NCBI RefSeq assembly: GCF_900105885.1
Contig: NZ_LT629780.1
Coordinates: 2,232,001-2,296,000, forward strand
Direction: 5' to 3'
DNA length: 64,000 nt
Source of the DNA: Pseudomonas guangdongensis
Lineage (GTDB): Bacteria > Pseudomonadota > Gammaproteobacteria > Pseudomonadales > Pseudomonadaceae
The stretch's first letter is position 1. Each line of letters begins with the position of its first letter. Of the stretch, positions 28,337 to 39,190 are shown piece by piece. A program made the translations under genes and the position numbers. Below the pieces are notes generated by a model. It saw nothing but the letters and a program-made list of their open reading frames with translations. It had not been told where the DNA came from and made no database searches.

Positions 28337-29950
28337 TCAGCGCAGCGGCGTGCGTGGCGTGCCGTTGCCCTGGTCGCGCAGCAGGACCGGGTGACCGCCC
28401 AGGCGTTGGTGCACCACGACCTCGCCCTGCGCGGTGCCCGCCGTCCTGCCGGCCAGATAGCGCACCAGCTTCTGTTTCTGCATCGGGCCAAGCAGCAGGC
28501 CGAGCTTGGTCCGCCGCCAGAGGATGTCCTCGGCATCGAGCGCCCACTCCTCGTCGCACAGGTAGTCCACTTCGCGGGCGTACAGGCCGGCGCCGAAGTT
28601 CTCGCCCAGCTCCATCAGGCAGTGCACGTTGTCCAGCAGTCGCAAGGCGCGGGTGCCGTAGCTGCTGGCCCAGCGCCTGGCCAGGTCGGCGGCCAGCCAG
28701 CCATGGGCCTGGCACAGCGCCTCGGTCAGCGCGCTCACCGATTCCAGCTCCTCGGCGCCGGGCAGCTTGCTGCGGGCGGTCCAGCTCGGCCCCATCGAGG
28801 GCAGGAACGGCGCCAGCTGGGCCAGCGCCGCCTCGGCCAGCTTGCGGTAGGTGGTCAGCTTGCCGCCGAACACCGACAGCAGCGGGGCGTGGCCGTGCTC
28901 GCTGTCCAGCACCAGGCGGTAGTCGCGGGTGATCGTCGCCGGCTCGCCACTGGCATCGTCGTATAGCGGGCGCACGCCGGAGAAGTGGCTGAGGATGTCG
29001 TTGCGTCCGATCTGCCGGCGGAAGTGTTCGTTGACCACCGCCAGCAGGTAGTCGATTTCCTCCTCGCTGATGCGCACCGCTGCCGGGTCGCCGTGGTACT
29101 CGCGGTCGGTGGTGCCGATCAGGCTGAAGCGCTGCAGCCAGGGGATGACGAAGACGATGCGCCCGTCGCGGTTCTGCAGGATGTAGGCCTGCTCGCCGTC
29201 GTGCAGGCGCGGTACCACGATGTGGCTGCCCTGGATCAGGCGCAGGTGCTGCTCGCTGCGCTGGTGCAGGACGTCGTGGAGCACGCGCTCGGCCCAAGGG
29301 CCGGCGGCGTTGACCAGGGCGCGGGCGCGCAGCGATACGCGGCTGCCGTCGGCGCGCTCCAGGTGCAGGTGCCAGAGGCCCTTGCTGCGCCGCGCGCCGA
29401 CGCAGCGGGTCTGCACATGGATATGCGCGCCGCGCTCGCGAGCGGCGATGGCGTTGGTCACCACCAGGCGGGCATCGTCGACCCAGCAGTCGGAGTACTC
29501 GAAGCCGTCGCCGATCTCGGCCTTGAGCGGGCAGCCGGGGCCGAAGCTCAGGTGCCGCGAGCCGGGCAGGCTGTGGCGGGCGCCGAGGTGGTCGTAGAGG
29601 AACAGGCCGGCGCGGATCATCCACGCCGGGCGCAGGTGCGGGCGGTGGGGGAGGACGAAGCGCAGCGGGCGTACCAGATGCGGCGCCATGTCCAGCAGCA
29701 CCTCGCGCTCGCCGAGGGCCTCGCGCACCAGGCGGAATTCGTGGTGTTCCAGGTAGCGCAGGCCGCCGTGGATCAGCTTGCTGCTCGCCGAGGACGTGTG
29801 TGCGGCTAGGTCGTGCTGTTCGCAGAGCAGCACCGACAGGCCGCGGCCGGCGGCGTCGGCGGCGATGCCGCAGCCGTTGATGCCGCCGCCGATCACGGCC
29901 AGGTCGTAGACCTCGGCCAGGGGCGCGGTGCTGGGGGTGTGGGTGTTCAT
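28337..29950 (-). CDS. glpD: Aerobic glycerol-3-phosphate dehydrogenase
   Basis: FAD enzyme on the inner face of the membrane that oxidises glycerol-3-phosphate to dihydroxyacetone phosphate and feeds electrons to quinone. 537 aa from the ATG at 29950. FAD-binding motif DLAVIGGGINGCGIA at 16-30; GlpD stretches SSASSKLIHGGLRYLEH and NAAGPWAER follow. The C-terminus runs about 35 residues past the E. coli form (501 aa), ending in a Gly/Arg-rich tail. A 600-base in-frame upstream extension was rejected because the conserved FAD fold starts near residue 16. No glpF/K/R genes are in the window. It is divergent from ybaK. Confidence 0.93.
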   Translation of the reverse strand: MNTHTPSTAPLAEVYDLAVIGGGINGCGIAADAAGRGLSVLLCEQHDLAAHTSSASSKLIHGGLRYLEHHEFRLVREALGEREVLLDMAPHLVRPLRFVLPHRPHLRPAWMIRAGLFLYDHLGARHSLPGSRHLSFGPGCPLKAEIGDGFEYSDCWVDDARLVVTNAIAARERGAHIHVQTRCVGARRSKGLWHLHLERADGSRVSLRARALVNAAGPWAERVLHDVLHQRSEQHLRLIQGSHIVVPRLHDGEQAYILQNRDGRIVFVIPWLQRFSLIGTTDREYHGDPAAVRISEEEIDYLLAVVNEHFRRQIGRNDILSHFSGVRPLYDDASGEPATITRDYRLVLDSEHGHAPLLSVFGGKLTTYRKLAEAALAQLAPFLPSMGPSWTARSKLPGAEELESVSALTEALCQAHGWLAADLARRWASSYGTRALRLLDNVHCLMELGENFGAGLYAREVDYLCDEEWALDAEDILWRRTKLGLLLGPMQKQKLVRYLAGRTAGTAQGEVVVHQRLGGHPVLLRDQGNGTPRTPLR

Positions 29951-30115
29951 GCTGGCGGCGCCTTTTGTTATGGGGGCTTCCATGGCCCGGCTCGCGGGCG
30001 GCTGCCCGGCTGTCGGCTTTTGCGTTATCTTCGCGGCGGTGCGCGCAGGCCTGCCCTTTAGCAGTCGTCCATGTGCGCCTCGACTTTCATTCTCGACCCT
30101 TTTCGTGAAGCCAGC

Positions 30116-30586
30116 ATGACCCCCGCCATCGATCTGTTGAAGAAAGTTCGCGCCGCGCACACGGTGCACAGTTACACCCACGACCCCAAGGCGCCGTCCT
30201 ACGGCCTGGAGGCGGCGGAGAAGCTTGGCCTGGAGCCTTCGCGGGTGTTCAAGACGCTGCTCGCCGCCAGCGAGAAGGGCGAGCTGCTGGTGGCGGTGGT
30301 GCCGGTGGCCGGCAGCCTGGATCTCAAGGCGCTGGCCCAGGCGGCGGGGGTGAAGAAGGCCGACATGGCCGATCCGGCGGCGGCGCAGCGCGCCACCGGT
30401 TACCTGCTCGGCGGGATCAGTCCGCTGGGACAGAAGAAGCGCCTGCGCACCTTCATCGACGCCTCGGCGCAGGAGTTCCCGAGCATCTTCGTCAGCGCCG
30501 GGCGGCGCGGGCTGGAGGTGGAGCTGGCCGCGGCGGTGCTGGCCGAGCACACCCGCGGGGCGTTCGCCGCCATCGGGCGTCCCTGA
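30116..30586 (+). CDS. ybaK: Cys-tRNA(Pro)/Cys-tRNA(Cys) deacylase YbaK/EbsC
   Basis: Editing hydrolase that removes cysteine wrongly attached to tRNA(Pro). 156 aa from the ATG at 30116. The YbaK fold shows HSYTHDPKAPSYGLEAAEKLG, VFKTLLAA (substrate Lys), VPVAGSLDLKALA and the GGISPLGQKKRL loop. Converges on the ABC ATPase gene with 7 bp between stops. An upstream ATG at 30071 would add 15 residues and is less likely. Confidence 0.92.
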   Translation: MTPAIDLLKKVRAAHTVHSYTHDPKAPSYGLEAAEKLGLEPSRVFKTLLAASEKGELLVAVVPVAGSLDLKALAQAAGVKKADMADPAAAQRATGYLLGGISPLGQKKRLRTFIDASAQEFPSIFVSAGRRGLEVELAAAVLAEHTRGAFAAIGRP

Positions 30587-30593
30587 GCGGGTC

Positions 30594-31700
30594 TCAGCTG
30601 GCGCTGCTGTAGCGGCGCACGCCGGATTCGAGGGTCATCTGCGCGGCGATGCTGCCCTGGGCGAGGAACACCACCAGATGGTCGGCGGCGACCTGGATGC
30701 CGACGTCCTCGCCGAGCGCGTGGTCGTCGTGGCTGGCGAAGATCGATTCCAGCTGGGTGCCGGTGGGTAGCTGCAGGCGGTACAGGGTCGCCGCGCCGAG
30801 GAAGGTCTTGCCGACGATGCGCGCCTTCAGCTCGCTGTGCGGCGCGTAGACGATGTCGTCGGGGCGCAGCAGCATGTCCACCGCGGTGCCGGCGGCCCAC
30901 TGGTAGGCGCGGTTGCCGCTCACCACTCCCAGTTCGGTCTGTACCGTGTCGTGGCTGAGCATCTGGCCGCGGACGAAGTAGCCCTGGCCGATGAAGCTGG
31001 CGACGAAGGGGGTCAGCGGCTCGTGGTAGAGGTTGTAGGGGGTGTCCCACTGCTCCAGGCGGCCGTTCTTGAACACGCCGACCTGATCGCTGACCGCGAA
31101 GGCTTCCTCCTGGTCGTGGGTGACCAGGATGGCGCTGGTGCCGCGCGACTTGAGGATCTCGCGGACCTCGTGGCTGAGCCGGCGGCGCAGTTCGCCGTCG
31201 AGGTTGGAGAACGGCTCGTCGAGCAGCAGCAGGCGCGGTTCGGGCGCCAGCGCGCGGGCCAGGGCGACGCGCTGCTGCTGGCCGCCGGACAGCTCATGGG
31301 GGTAGCGCTTGCCGAGGGCGCCGAGGTTGACCAGTTCGAGCATCTCGCGGGCGATGCGCTCGCGTTCGGGGTGTTTGCGGATGCCGAAGGCGATGTTCTC
31401 GGCCACCGTCAGGTGCGGGAACAGCGCGTAGTCCTGGAACACCATGCCGATGCGGCGCTTTTCCGGGGCGAGGGTGAAGCCCGGCCGGGAAATGACCTCG
31501 CCGGCCAGTTCGATGCTGCCGGTATGCACCGGCTCGAAACCGGCGATGGCGCGCAGGGTGGTGGTCTTGCCGCAGCCCGACGGCCCGAGCAGGCAACCGA
31601 TGTCGCCGGCGTTGAGGTGCAGGTTGAGGTTCTGCACCACCGACTGGTCGCGGTAGCCGCAGGCCAGGTCGCGCAGGTTGAGCAGCAGGTCGTGGTTCAT
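30594..31700 (-). CDS. ABC transporter ATP-binding protein (FbpC-like, with TOBE domain)
   Basis: ATPase subunit of a predicted uptake ABC transporter. 368 aa from the ATG at 31700. Walker A GPSGCGKTT, Q-loop FQDYALFPHLTV, signature LSGGQQQRVALARALA, Walker B LLLLDEPFSNLD and H-loop VTHDQEEA are all present, so it should be active. The C-terminal third is a TOBE-type regulatory domain (MLLRPDDIVYAPHSELKARIV). The N-terminal part most resembles ferric-iron type FbpC, but polyamine PotA is related. No permease or binding-protein gene is in the window. It starts 13 bp after argF and is probably co-transcribed with it. Confidence 0.85.
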   Translation of the reverse strand: MNHDLLLNLRDLACGYRDQSVVQNLNLHLNAGDIGCLLGPSGCGKTTTLRAIAGFEPVHTGSIELAGEVISRPGFTLAPEKRRIGMVFQDYALFPHLTVAENIAFGIRKHPERERIAREMLELVNLGALGKRYPHELSGGQQQRVALARALAPEPRLLLLDEPFSNLDGELRRRLSHEVREILKSRGTSAILVTHDQEEAFAVSDQVGVFKNGRLEQWDTPYNLYHEPLTPFVASFIGQGYFVRGQMLSHDTVQTELGVVSGNRAYQWAAGTAVDMLLRPDDIVYAPHSELKARIVGKTFLGAATLYRLQLPTGTQLESIFASHDDHALGEDVGIQVAADHLVVFLAQGSIAAQMTLESGVRRYSSAS

Positions 31701-31713
31701 CGGCGTTCCGGGG

Positions 31714-32631
31714 TCAGGCGCGGTAGGCGTGTTCGACGAGGAATTCCAGCAGCGCCTTCTGGGCGTGCAGGCGGTTCTCGGCTTGGTCCCAGGCGACCGA
31801 GCGTGGGTCGTCGAGCAGGTCGGTGCTGATTTCCTCGCCGCGGTGCGCCGGCAGGCAGTGCATGAACAGCACGTCCGGGGCGGCGGCATCGAGCAGCGCG
31901 CGGCTGACCTGATAGGGCGCGAAGCGCTGGATGCGCGCAGCCAGCTCCTCTTCCTGGCCCATCGAGGCCCAGACGTCGGTGCTCACCAGATGGGCGCCGG
32001 CCACCGCTGCGTACGGGTCGCGGGTCAGGGTCACGCGGCCGGCGGCCTGGTCGAGGAATTCCTGCTTGGGCTCGAAGCCTTCCGGGCAGGCGATGCGCAG
32101 CTGGAAGTCGAACTGCACGGCGGCCTGGGCGTAGGTGTTGCACATGTTGTTGCCGTCGCCGATCCAGGCAACGGTCTTGCCCTGGATCGAACCGCGGTGC
32201 TCGTGGAAGGTCTGCATATCGGCCAGCAGCTGGCAGGGGTGCAGATCGTCGGTCAGGCCGTTGATCACCGGCACCTGCGAGTGGGCCGCGAAGTCGAGGA
32301 CGTTCTGGTGGGCGAAGGTGCGGATCATCACCGCGTCGAGCATCCGCGACATGACGATGGCGGTGTCGGCGATGGGTTCGCCGCGGCCGAGCTGGGTATC
32401 GCGCGGGGAAAGGAAGATCGCCTGGCCGCCGAGCTGGATCATCCCGGCTTCGAAGGACAGGCGGGTACGGGTCGAGGCTTTCTCGAAGATCATCCCCAGC
32501 ACACGGTTCTTCAGCGGTTCGTAAAGCACGCTGCGATTACGCAGCTCTTTCAGCTCGATACCGCGGCGGATCAGGCCGGCCAGCTCCTGGGGCGTGCAAT
32601 CCATCAACGAGAGAAAGTGCCGAACGCTCAT
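31714..32631 (-). CDS. argF: Anabolic ornithine carbamoyltransferase
   Basis: Makes citrulline from ornithine and carbamoyl phosphate in arginine synthesis. 305 aa, full length. The carbamoyl-phosphate loop is [17 protein letters not shown] and the ornithine/active-site stretch [13 protein letters not shown] (Cys in HCLP) are present. The catabolic enzyme ArcB differs in length and is usually in arcDABC, so ArgF fits better. argG lies about 4 kb away on the other strand. It is followed directly by the ABC ATPase gene. Confidence 0.94.
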   Translation of the reverse strand: MSVRHFLSLMDCTPQELAGLIRRGIELKELRNRSVLYEPLKNRVLGMIFEKASTRTRLSFEAGMIQLGGQAIFLSPRDTQLGRGEPIADTAIVMSRMLDAVMIRTFAHQNVLDFAAHSQVPVINGLTDDLHPCQLLADMQTFHEHRGSIQGKTVAWIGDGNNMCNTYAQAAVQFDFQLRIACPEGFEPKQEFLDQAAGRVTLTRDPYAAVAGAHLVSTDVWASMGQEEELAARIQRFAPYQVSRALLDAAAPDVLFMHCLPAHRGEEISTDLLDDPRSVAWDQAENRLHAQKALLEFLVEHAYRA

Positions 32632-32951
32632 TATTCACTACCTGTATGACAGGCCGCAGAAATGACCGGCTTTGCAGAAAAAACGGGCTAGACCTGCGGC
32701 GGGACCGCGCGGAGCGGCGCTCTAAGGAAAGGCGTCGATCTTATAAGGAAATCGAGCGATTGCGCAAACCAGTACATATTTGCGCCATATTAACGGCGCA
32801 CTGTTGCCCCAATTGGGTGCATGAGTGCTGCCGGGCCAGGTCTGGCAGCGGCCTTGCGCGATGCTGCAAGGCCGAGCGATACGCTCGGCTTTCCGTTACA
32901 ATCGGCCCATCGCGCCGGCCGCGCGCCGGAACCCTTCAGCCGAGGTAGACC
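32632..32951. promoter_or_regulatory. argF-grxD divergent intergenic region with a 24-bp inverted repeat
   Basis: 320 bp without a convincing gene. The AT-rich middle (about 32735-32800) holds the inverted repeat GCGCAAA (32762-32768) with TTTGCGC (32779-32785), 10 bases apart, which could be an operator for either gene. I could not match it to the ArgR consensus. Possible reading frames here have no recognisable content. Confidence 0.4.
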
Positions 32952-33275
32952 ATGGACATCATTGAAACCATCAAAGAACAGATCGCCAGCAACCCTGTCC
33001 TGCTGTACATGAAGGGCTCGCCGAATGCTCCGCAGTGCGGCTTCTCCGCACGTGCCTCCCAGGCGGTGATGGCCTGCGGCGAGAAGTTCGCCTATGTCGA
33101 CATCCTCCAGCACCCGGAAATCCGCGCCAACCTGCCCAAGTACGCCAACTGGCCGACCTTCCCGCAGCTGTGGGTCGACGGCGAGCTGATCGGCGGCAGC
33201 GACATCATTCTGGAAATGCACGAGAAGGGCGAACTGCAGCCGCTGATCAAGGCGGCGGTCAGCAAGGGCGAGTGA
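32952..33275 (+). CDS. grxD: Monothiol glutaredoxin Grx4
   Basis: CGFS-type glutaredoxin that binds and hands on [2Fe-2S] clusters, with BolA-type partners, in the cytoplasm. 107 aa. Active motif CGFS in PQCGFSARA, with the KGSP stretch before it and the glutathione-binding WPTFPQLWVDGELIGGSDI later. Start at ATG 32952 with GAGG upstream. Followed by a strong bidirectional terminator shared with bacterioferritin. Confidence 0.95.
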   Translation: MDIIETIKEQIASNPVLLYMKGSPNAPQCGFSARASQAVMACGEKFAYVDILQHPEIRANLPKYANWPTFPQLWVDGELIGGSDIILEMHEKGELQPLIKAAVSKGE

Positions 33276-33291
33276 CCGTCCTGCGGCCCTG

Positions 33292-33326
33292 AACGAAGAA
33301 GCCCCTCATTGAGGGGCTTCTTCGTT
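33292..33326. terminator. Bidirectional terminator grxD / bfr
   Basis: Perfect 16-bp inverted repeat, 33292-33307 with 33311-33326, loop ATT. It runs from a GC core to A-rich and T-rich outer arms on each side. It lies between the convergent stops at 33275 and 33338. Confidence 0.85.
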
Positions 33327-33337
33327 TCATGAGGCGC

Positions 33338-33808
33338 TCATTCGCCCATCTGCGACTGCAGGTAGTTCTCCAGGCCGATTTTCTCGATCAGGCCGAGCTG
33401 GGTTTCCAGCCAGTCGATGTGCTCTTCCTCGGATTCGAGGATGTCCTCCAGCAGCTCGCGGGTGGCGTAGTCGCCGCAGCTCTCGCAATAGGCGATGGCG
33501 GCCTTGAGGTCGGCCAGGCCCTTGTGTTCGAGCTTGAGGTCGCACTCGAGCATTTCCTTGGTGTTCTCGCCGATCAGCAGCTTGCCCAGATCCTGCAGGT
33601 TGGGCAGCCCTTCGAGGAACAGGATGCGCTTGACCAGCTTGTCGGCATGCTTCATCTCGTCGATGGATTCTTTGTACTCGTGCTTGCCGAGCTTCTCCAG
33701 GCCCCAGTCCTCGTACATGCGCGCATGCAGGAAGTACTGGTTGATCGCCACCAGCTCGTTGCCGAGGATCTTGTTCAGGTGCTGGATGACTTTCTTGTCG
33801 CCTTTCAT
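33338..33808 (-). CDS. bfr: Bacterioferritin (heme-binding, BfrB type)
   Basis: Iron-storage protein forming a 24-mer with heme between subunits. 156 aa from the ATG at 33808. The heme ligand Met52 is present ([11 protein letters not shown]). Ferroxidase ligands Glu18, Glu51 and His54 are in place, with Glu94 and the EEEHIDWLE segment supplying the rest. An upstream in-frame ATG would read through non-conserved sequence and is rejected. The bacterioferritin-associated ferredoxin gene lies just upstream on the same strand. Confidence 0.95.
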   Translation of the reverse strand: MKGDKKVIQHLNKILGNELVAINQYFLHARMYEDWGLEKLGKHEYKESIDEMKHADKLVKRILFLEGLPNLQDLGKLLIGENTKEMLECDLKLEHKGLADLKAAIAYCESCGDYATRELLEDILESEEEHIDWLETQLGLIEKIGLENYLQSQMGE

Positions 33809-33969
33809 GCCGGGATCCGCCTTGGGCCGTGGGTGATAGGCCAAGAGTCTGGTGCCGGCGCCGGGCGCTGTCAAATGGCGCAGCCGAGGGTGGCGCCGTG
33901 CCGGGTGGGCACGGCCAGGCAGAGGGGCGGGAGCAGTCGTGTCCGGCGGGCGGGGCGCCGGTCGCGGAT

Positions 33970-34188
33970 TCAGCAGGCAGCGAAAGCGGCCGGATAGGCG
34001 AGGGCGGCCTGGGCGCCCTGCAGGTCGCTGAGGGTCTCGCGCACCACCTGCTTGGCCAGGCAGGCGCACTTGCCGCACTGGGTGCCGACGCCGGTGCTCT
34101 CGCGCACCTCGCGGTAGCTGCAGCATCCTTCGTAGACGGCATCGCGAAGGTGGTTGTCGGTGACACCCTGGCAGAGACAGACGTACAT
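33970..34188 (-). CDS. bfd: Bacterioferritin-associated ferredoxin
   Basis: [2Fe-2S] protein that docks on bacterioferritin and reduces its heme to release stored iron. 72 aa. Cluster ligands Cys4, Cys6, Cys38 and Cys41 (VCLCQGVTD and GTQCGKCAC). Starts at ATG 34188. Lies 161 bp upstream of bfr on the same strand, with its own AT-rich promoter region and a Fur-like site. Confidence 0.93.
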   Translation of the reverse strand: MYVCLCQGVTDNHLRDAVYEGCCSYREVRESTGVGTQCGKCACLAKQVVRETLSDLQGAQAALAYPAAFAAC

Positions 34189-34223
34189 GGCAGAACCCGC
34201 AGACAGTTGGTTGATGCGGGGAT

Positions 34224-34242
34224 GCTAATGTTAATAAGAAAT
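34224..34242. promoter_or_regulatory. Possible Fur box upstream of bfd
   Basis: GCTAATGTTAATAAGAAAT matches 12 of 19 positions of the Fur consensus, and the first two hexamers fit best (10 of 12). It lies 36 bp before the bfd start, where iron-dependent control is known in P. aeruginosa. The match is partial. Confidence 0.35.
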
Positions 34243-34283
34243 ACTGTCAAATGCTGCGGGTGTGCATTCTGTCGGATAACGAA

Positions 34284-34305
34284 AACCCCGGCCGGAGCCG
34301 GGGTT
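34284..34305 (-). terminator. Terminator after rnt
   Basis: AACCCCGGC (34284-34292) pairs with GCCGGGGTT (34297-34305). On the minus strand it ends in TTTTCG, 28 bp after the rnt stop. Confidence 0.75.
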
Positions 34306-34332
34306 GCGGAAGACGGTGCAGTAGCCGATCGC

Positions 34333-35010
34333 TCACTCGTCGAAGTCGATCCAGCCGCCCATTTCCTTCCAGCGGTTGACGATGCCGCAGAACAGTTCGG
34401 CGGTCTTCTCGGTGTCGTAGCGGGCGTTGTGCGCCTCGCGGTTGTCGAACGGGATGTCCGCTGCCTGGCAGGCCTTGGCCAGCACGGTCTGGCCGTAGGC
34501 GAGGCCGGCCAGGGTGGCGGTGTCGAAGCTGGAGAACGGGTGGAACGGGTTGCGCTTGATCCCGCAGCGCGCCACCGCGGCGTTGAGGAAGCCCAGATCG
34601 AAGCTGGCGTTGTGGCCGACCAGCACCGCGCGCTTGCAGCCGCTGGCCTTCAGCGACTTGCGCACGCCCTTGAATATCTCGCCCAGCGCCTGTTCCTCGC
34701 TGACCGCCATGCGCAGCGGGTGACCCAGCTTGATGCCGGTGAAGTCCAGCGCCGCCTGTTCGATGTTGGCGCCCTCGAACGGCTCGATGCGGTAGAAGTA
34801 GGTGTGCTCAGGATAGAGGAAGCCGTCGTCGTCCATGGCGACGGTGGTGGCGGCGATTTCCAGCAGGGCGTCGGTAGCGCTGTTGAAGCCGCCGGTCTCG
34901 ACGTCCACCACCACCGGCAGGAAGCCGCGGAAGCGCCGCGCCATCGGCGGTTTCAGGCCACCGCTGTGGGGTTCCAGCTCGTATTCGTCGTAGTCGATCT
35001 GCTCGCTCAT
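34333..35010 (-). CDS. rnt: Ribonuclease T
   Basis: DEDD-family 3'-5' exoribonuclease that matures tRNA and other small RNA ends. 225 aa from the ATG at 35010. Exo I DVETGGFN, Exo [14 protein letters not shown] and Exo [17 protein letters not shown] carry the DEDDh residues. The start overlaps the pyrC stop by ATGA, indicating translational coupling. Confidence 0.95.
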   Translation of the reverse strand: MSEQIDYDEYELEPHSGGLKPPMARRFRGFLPVVVDVETGGFNSATDALLEIAATTVAMDDDGFLYPEHTYFYRIEPFEGANIEQAALDFTGIKLGHPLRMAVSEEQALGEIFKGVRKSLKASGCKRAVLVGHNASFDLGFLNAAVARCGIKRNPFHPFSSFDTATLAGLAYGQTVLAKACQAADIPFDNREAHNARYDTEKTAELFCGIVNRWKEMGGWIDFDE

Positions 35011-36053
35011 GCCTGGCCCTCCAGCACGCGCCAGTGCAGTTTCTCGCCGGCGCGCAGCGGTACCAGGGTGTGGTCGCCGAAGTGCAGCTCGGTCGGCGCC
35101 ACCCAGTCCTCGCGGATCAGGGTGATGCGCTCGCTGTTGCGCGGCAGGCCGTAGAAGTCCGGGCCGAACTGGCTGGCGAAGCCTTCCAGCTTGTCCAGCG
35201 CGCCGCGGCGGTCGAAGGCCTCGGCGTACAGCTCGATGGCGGCATAGGCGGTGTAGCAGCCGGCGCAGCCGCAGGCGGCCTCCTTGGCGTGGCGGGCGTG
35301 CGGCGCCGAGTCGGTGCCGAGGAAGAACTTCGGATTGCCGCTGGTGGCGGCGTCCAGCAGGGCTTCCTGGTGGGTGTTGCGCTTGAGGATCGGCAGGCAA
35401 TAGAAGTGCGGACGAATGCCGCCGACCAGCATGTGGTTGCGGTTGTACAGCAGGTGATGGGCGGTGATGGTGGCTGCGACGTTGGCCGAGGCCTCGCGCA
35501 CGAACTGCGCGGCGTCGGCGGTGGTGATGTGCTCGAACACCACCTTGAGGGTCGGGAAGCGCTCGACCACCCGGCGCAGGTTCTCGTCGATGAAGCGCTT
35601 CTCGCGGTCGAACACGTCGATGTCGGCGTGGGTCACCTCGCCGTGCACCAGCAGCGGCAGGCCGACTTCGGCCATGGCTTCCAGTACCGGGAAGATGTTG
35701 TCGACGCTGGTGACGCCCGAATCCGAGTTGGTGGTGGCGCCGGCCGGGTACAGCTTGGCGGCGTGCACCAGACCGCCGGCCTTGGCCGCGCGGATGTCCT
35801 CGGCGCTGGTCTTGTCGGTGAGATAGAGCACCATCAGCGGCTCGAAGCGGCTGCCGGCCGGGCGGGCGGCCAGGATGCGCTCGCGGTATGCCGCGGCCTG
35901 CTCGGCATTGCGTACCGGCGGCACCAGGTTGGGCATGATGATGGCGCGGCCGAAGGTGCGCGCGGCGTCGGGGACGGTGTGCGCCAGGGCGGCGCCGTCG
36001 CGCAGGTGGATGTGCCAGTCGTCGGGACGCAGCAGGGTCAGGCGGTCGGACAT
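35007..36053 (-). CDS. pyrC: Dihydroorotase
   Basis: Zinc amidohydrolase that closes carbamoyl-aspartate to dihydroorotate in pyrimidine synthesis. 348 aa from the ATG at 36053. The metal motif [10 protein letters not shown] is at the start, [15 protein letters not shown] holds the carboxylated Lys region, and VHGEVTH and LGTDSAPH supply more ligands. This is the E. coli PyrC class. Upstream of and overlapping rnt by 4 bp; divergent from argG. Confidence 0.95.
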   Translation of the reverse strand: MSDRLTLLRPDDWHIHLRDGAALAHTVPDAARTFGRAIIMPNLVPPVRNAEQAAAYRERILAARPAGSRFEPLMVLYLTDKTSAEDIRAAKAGGLVHAAKLYPAGATTNSDSGVTSVDNIFPVLEAMAEVGLPLLVHGEVTHADIDVFDREKRFIDENLRRVVERFPTLKVVFEHITTADAAQFVREASANVAATITAHHLLYNRNHMLVGGIRPHFYCLPILKRNTHQEALLDAATSGNPKFFLGTDSAPHARHAKEAACGCAGCYTAYAAIELYAEAFDRRGALDKLEGFASQFGPDFYGLPRNSERITLIREDWVAPTELHFGDHTLVPLRAGEKLHWRVLEGQA

Positions 36054-36201
36054 GCGGGGAATTCCAGGCGGGGTGACTCGTAGGGGCGTGATGCTACCGA
36101 AAAGCGCGCGGACGGTCATCCTGCGCCCCGGCTCCCCTGTAAATTCGCCGGAGGCGGCAGTAGAATCGGCCTTTTCGTAGAAAACCCCCGTGGAGAAACG
36201 C

Positions 36202-37419
<1,218 letters not shown>

Positions 37420-37444
37420 TAAGCTGTCTGCACCGAGCCTGACC

Positions 37445-37471
37445 ATGACCCCGGCCGTGTGCCGGGGTCAT
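37445..37471 (+). terminator. Hairpin after argG
   Basis: 11-bp perfect stem, 37445-37455 with 37461-37471, followed only by GCTTTG, so the U-tract is weak. It may reduce rather than stop transcription into gloA. Confidence 0.45.
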
Positions 37472-37506
37472 GCTTTGTGCACCGTGAAACGCCAAGGAGA
37501 TCCCTG

Positions 37507-37899
37507 ATGAGACTGCTGCACACCATGCTGCGCGTCGGCGATATGGACAAGTCGATCGCCTTCTACACCGAAGTGCTGGGAATGACCCTGCTGCGCCGCA
37601 AGGACTACCCGGACGGCCAGTTCACCCTGGCCTTCGTCGGCTACGGCAACGAGGCCGAGAACAGCGTGATCGAGCTGACCTACAACTGGGGCGTCGACCG
37701 CTACGAGCTGGGCACCGGCTATGGCCACATCGCCCTGGAAGTCGAGGACGTCTACAAGGCCTGCGAGGACATCCGCGCCCGTGGCGGCAAGATCACCCGC
37801 GAGCCGGGACCGATGAAGCACGGTTCGAGCATCCTCGCCTTCGTCGAGGACCCGGACGGCTACAAGATCGAGCTGCTCTCGCCGCAGCGCAACGACTGA
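37507..37899 (+). CDS. gloA: Lactoylglutathione lyase (glyoxalase I, Ni-type)
   Basis: Converts the methylglyoxal-glutathione adduct to S-lactoylglutathione. 130 aa, the short metal (Ni/Co) class like E. coli GloA. Metal ligands fit His5 (LLHTMLRV), Glu in NSVIELTYN, His in YGHIALEV and Glu in YKIELLSP. Start ATG 37507 with CAAGGAGA upstream. Confidence 0.94.
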   Translation: MRLLHTMLRVGDMDKSIAFYTEVLGMTLLRRKDYPDGQFTLAFVGYGNEAENSVIELTYNWGVDRYELGTGYGHIALEVEDVYKACEDIRARGGKITREPGPMKHGSSILAFVEDPDGYKIELLSPQRND

Positions 37900-37907
37900 G
37901 CACGCTG

Positions 37908-37949
37908 CCCAACGCAAAGCCCCGCCATCTGGCGGGGCTTTGCGTTGGG
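37908..37949. terminator. Bidirectional terminator gloA / sstT
   Basis: Perfect 19-bp inverted repeat (37908-37926 with 37931-37949), loop ATCT, between the convergent genes ending at 37899 and 37967. Confidence 0.85.
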
Positions 37950-37966
37950 GCCTTGGTGCGGCCGCT

Positions 37967-39190
37967 TCAGTCCCGCTTCGCCAGGCAGGCGGCGGCGGTG
38001 AGCAGCACGTCGGTGGAGGAGTTCAGCGCGGTTTCGGCGGAGTCCTGCACGATGCTGATGATGAAGCCGATGGCCACCACCTGCATGGCGATCTCGCTGG
38101 GGATGCCGAACAGGCTGGTGGCCAGCGGGATCAGCAGCAGCGAGCCGCCGGCCACGCCGGAGACGCCGGCGGCGCTGAGCGAGGCGATCACGCAGAGCAG
38201 CAGGGCGGTGGGGATGTCCACGGCGATGCCCAGGGTGTTCACCGCCGCCAGGGTCAGGACGCTGATGGTGATGGCCGCGCCGGCCATGTTGATGGTGGCG
38301 CCCAGGGGGATCGACACCGAGTAGGTGTCCTCGTGCAGGCCCAGGCGTTCGCACAGCTGCAGGTTGACCGGGATGTTGGCCGCCGAGCTGCGGGTGAAGA
38401 AGGCGGTGATGCCGCTTTCGCGCAGGCAGGTGAACACCAGCGGGTAGGGGTTGCGGCGGATCTTGCAGAACACGATCAGCGGGTTGACCACCAGGGCGAC
38501 CAGCAGCATGCAGCCGACCAGCACCGCCAGCAGGCGCGCGTAGCCGGCCAGTGCGTCGAGGCCGGTCTCGGCCAGCGCCGCGGCGATCAGGCCGAAGGCG
38601 CCCAGCGGGGCGAAGCGGATCACTACGCGGACGATCTCCGACAGGCCATGGGACAGGTCGTGGAGCACGGTGCGGGTGGTTTCGCTGCCGTGGCGCAGCG
38701 CTAGTCCCAGGCCGATGGCCCAGGCGAGGATGCCGATGAAGTTGGCGTCGAGCAGGGCCTGTACCGGGTTGCTCAGCAGGCTGGCGAGCAGCGCGGCCAG
38801 CACCTCGCCGATGCCGCCGGGGGCGCTGGCATCGACGCCGGCGCCGCTGAGCAGCAGCGTCGAGGGGAACAGGAAGCTGGCGGCCACCCCGACCAGGGCG
38901 GCGGCCATGGTGCTGACCAGGTAGAGGAGCAGCACCGGGCGGATATGGGTGGGCTGGCCGCGCTTGTGGCTGGCGATGGCCGAGGCGACCAGCAGGAATA
39001 CCAGCGGCGGCGCCACGGCCTTGAGCGCGGCGACGAACAGGGTGCCGACGAAGCCGGCGGACAGCGCGGCCTGCGGGGCGAGCGCCGCCAGCAGGGCGCC
39101 GGCGAGCAGGCCGACGACGATCTGGCTCACCAGACTGGTGCGCGCGAGGCGCTGCAGGAGAGGGCGTGGGGAAGCGGTGGCGTGGCTCAT
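37967..39190 (-). CDS. sstT: Serine/threonine:Na+ symporter SstT
   Basis: Inner-membrane sodium-coupled serine and threonine importer of the DAACS (glutamate transporter) family. 407 aa, about eight membrane helices plus two re-entrant loops. SstT-type stretches are [42 protein letters not shown] and [20 protein letters not shown], which holds the substrate/Na+ site. Glutamate carriers (GltP) are relatives but the sequence style is SstT. Confidence 0.92.
   Translation of the reverse strand: MSHATASPRPLLQRLARTSLVSQIVVGLLAGALLAALAPQAALSAGFVGTLFVAALKAVAPPLVFLLVASAIASHKRGQPTHIRPVLLLYLVSTMAAALVGVAASFLFPSTLLLSGAGVDASAPGGIGEVLAALLASLLSNPVQALLDANFIGILAWAIGLGLALRHGSETTRTVLHDLSHGLSEIVRVVIRFAPLGAFGLIAAALAETGLDALAGYARLLAVLVGCMLLVALVVNPLIVFCKIRRNPYPLVFTCLRESGITAFFTRSSAANIPVNLQLCERLGLHEDTYSVSIPLGATINMAGAAITISVLTLAAVNTLGIAVDIPTALLLCVIASLSAAGVSGVAGGSLLLIPLATSLFGIPSEIAMQVVAIGFIISIVQDSAETALNSSTDVLLTAAACLAKRD

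Noticed and set aside
32646..32948. Possible 100-aa gene upstream of grxD
   Set aside because: Arg/Cys-rich with no family pattern, no Shine-Dalgarno, overlapping likely promoters.
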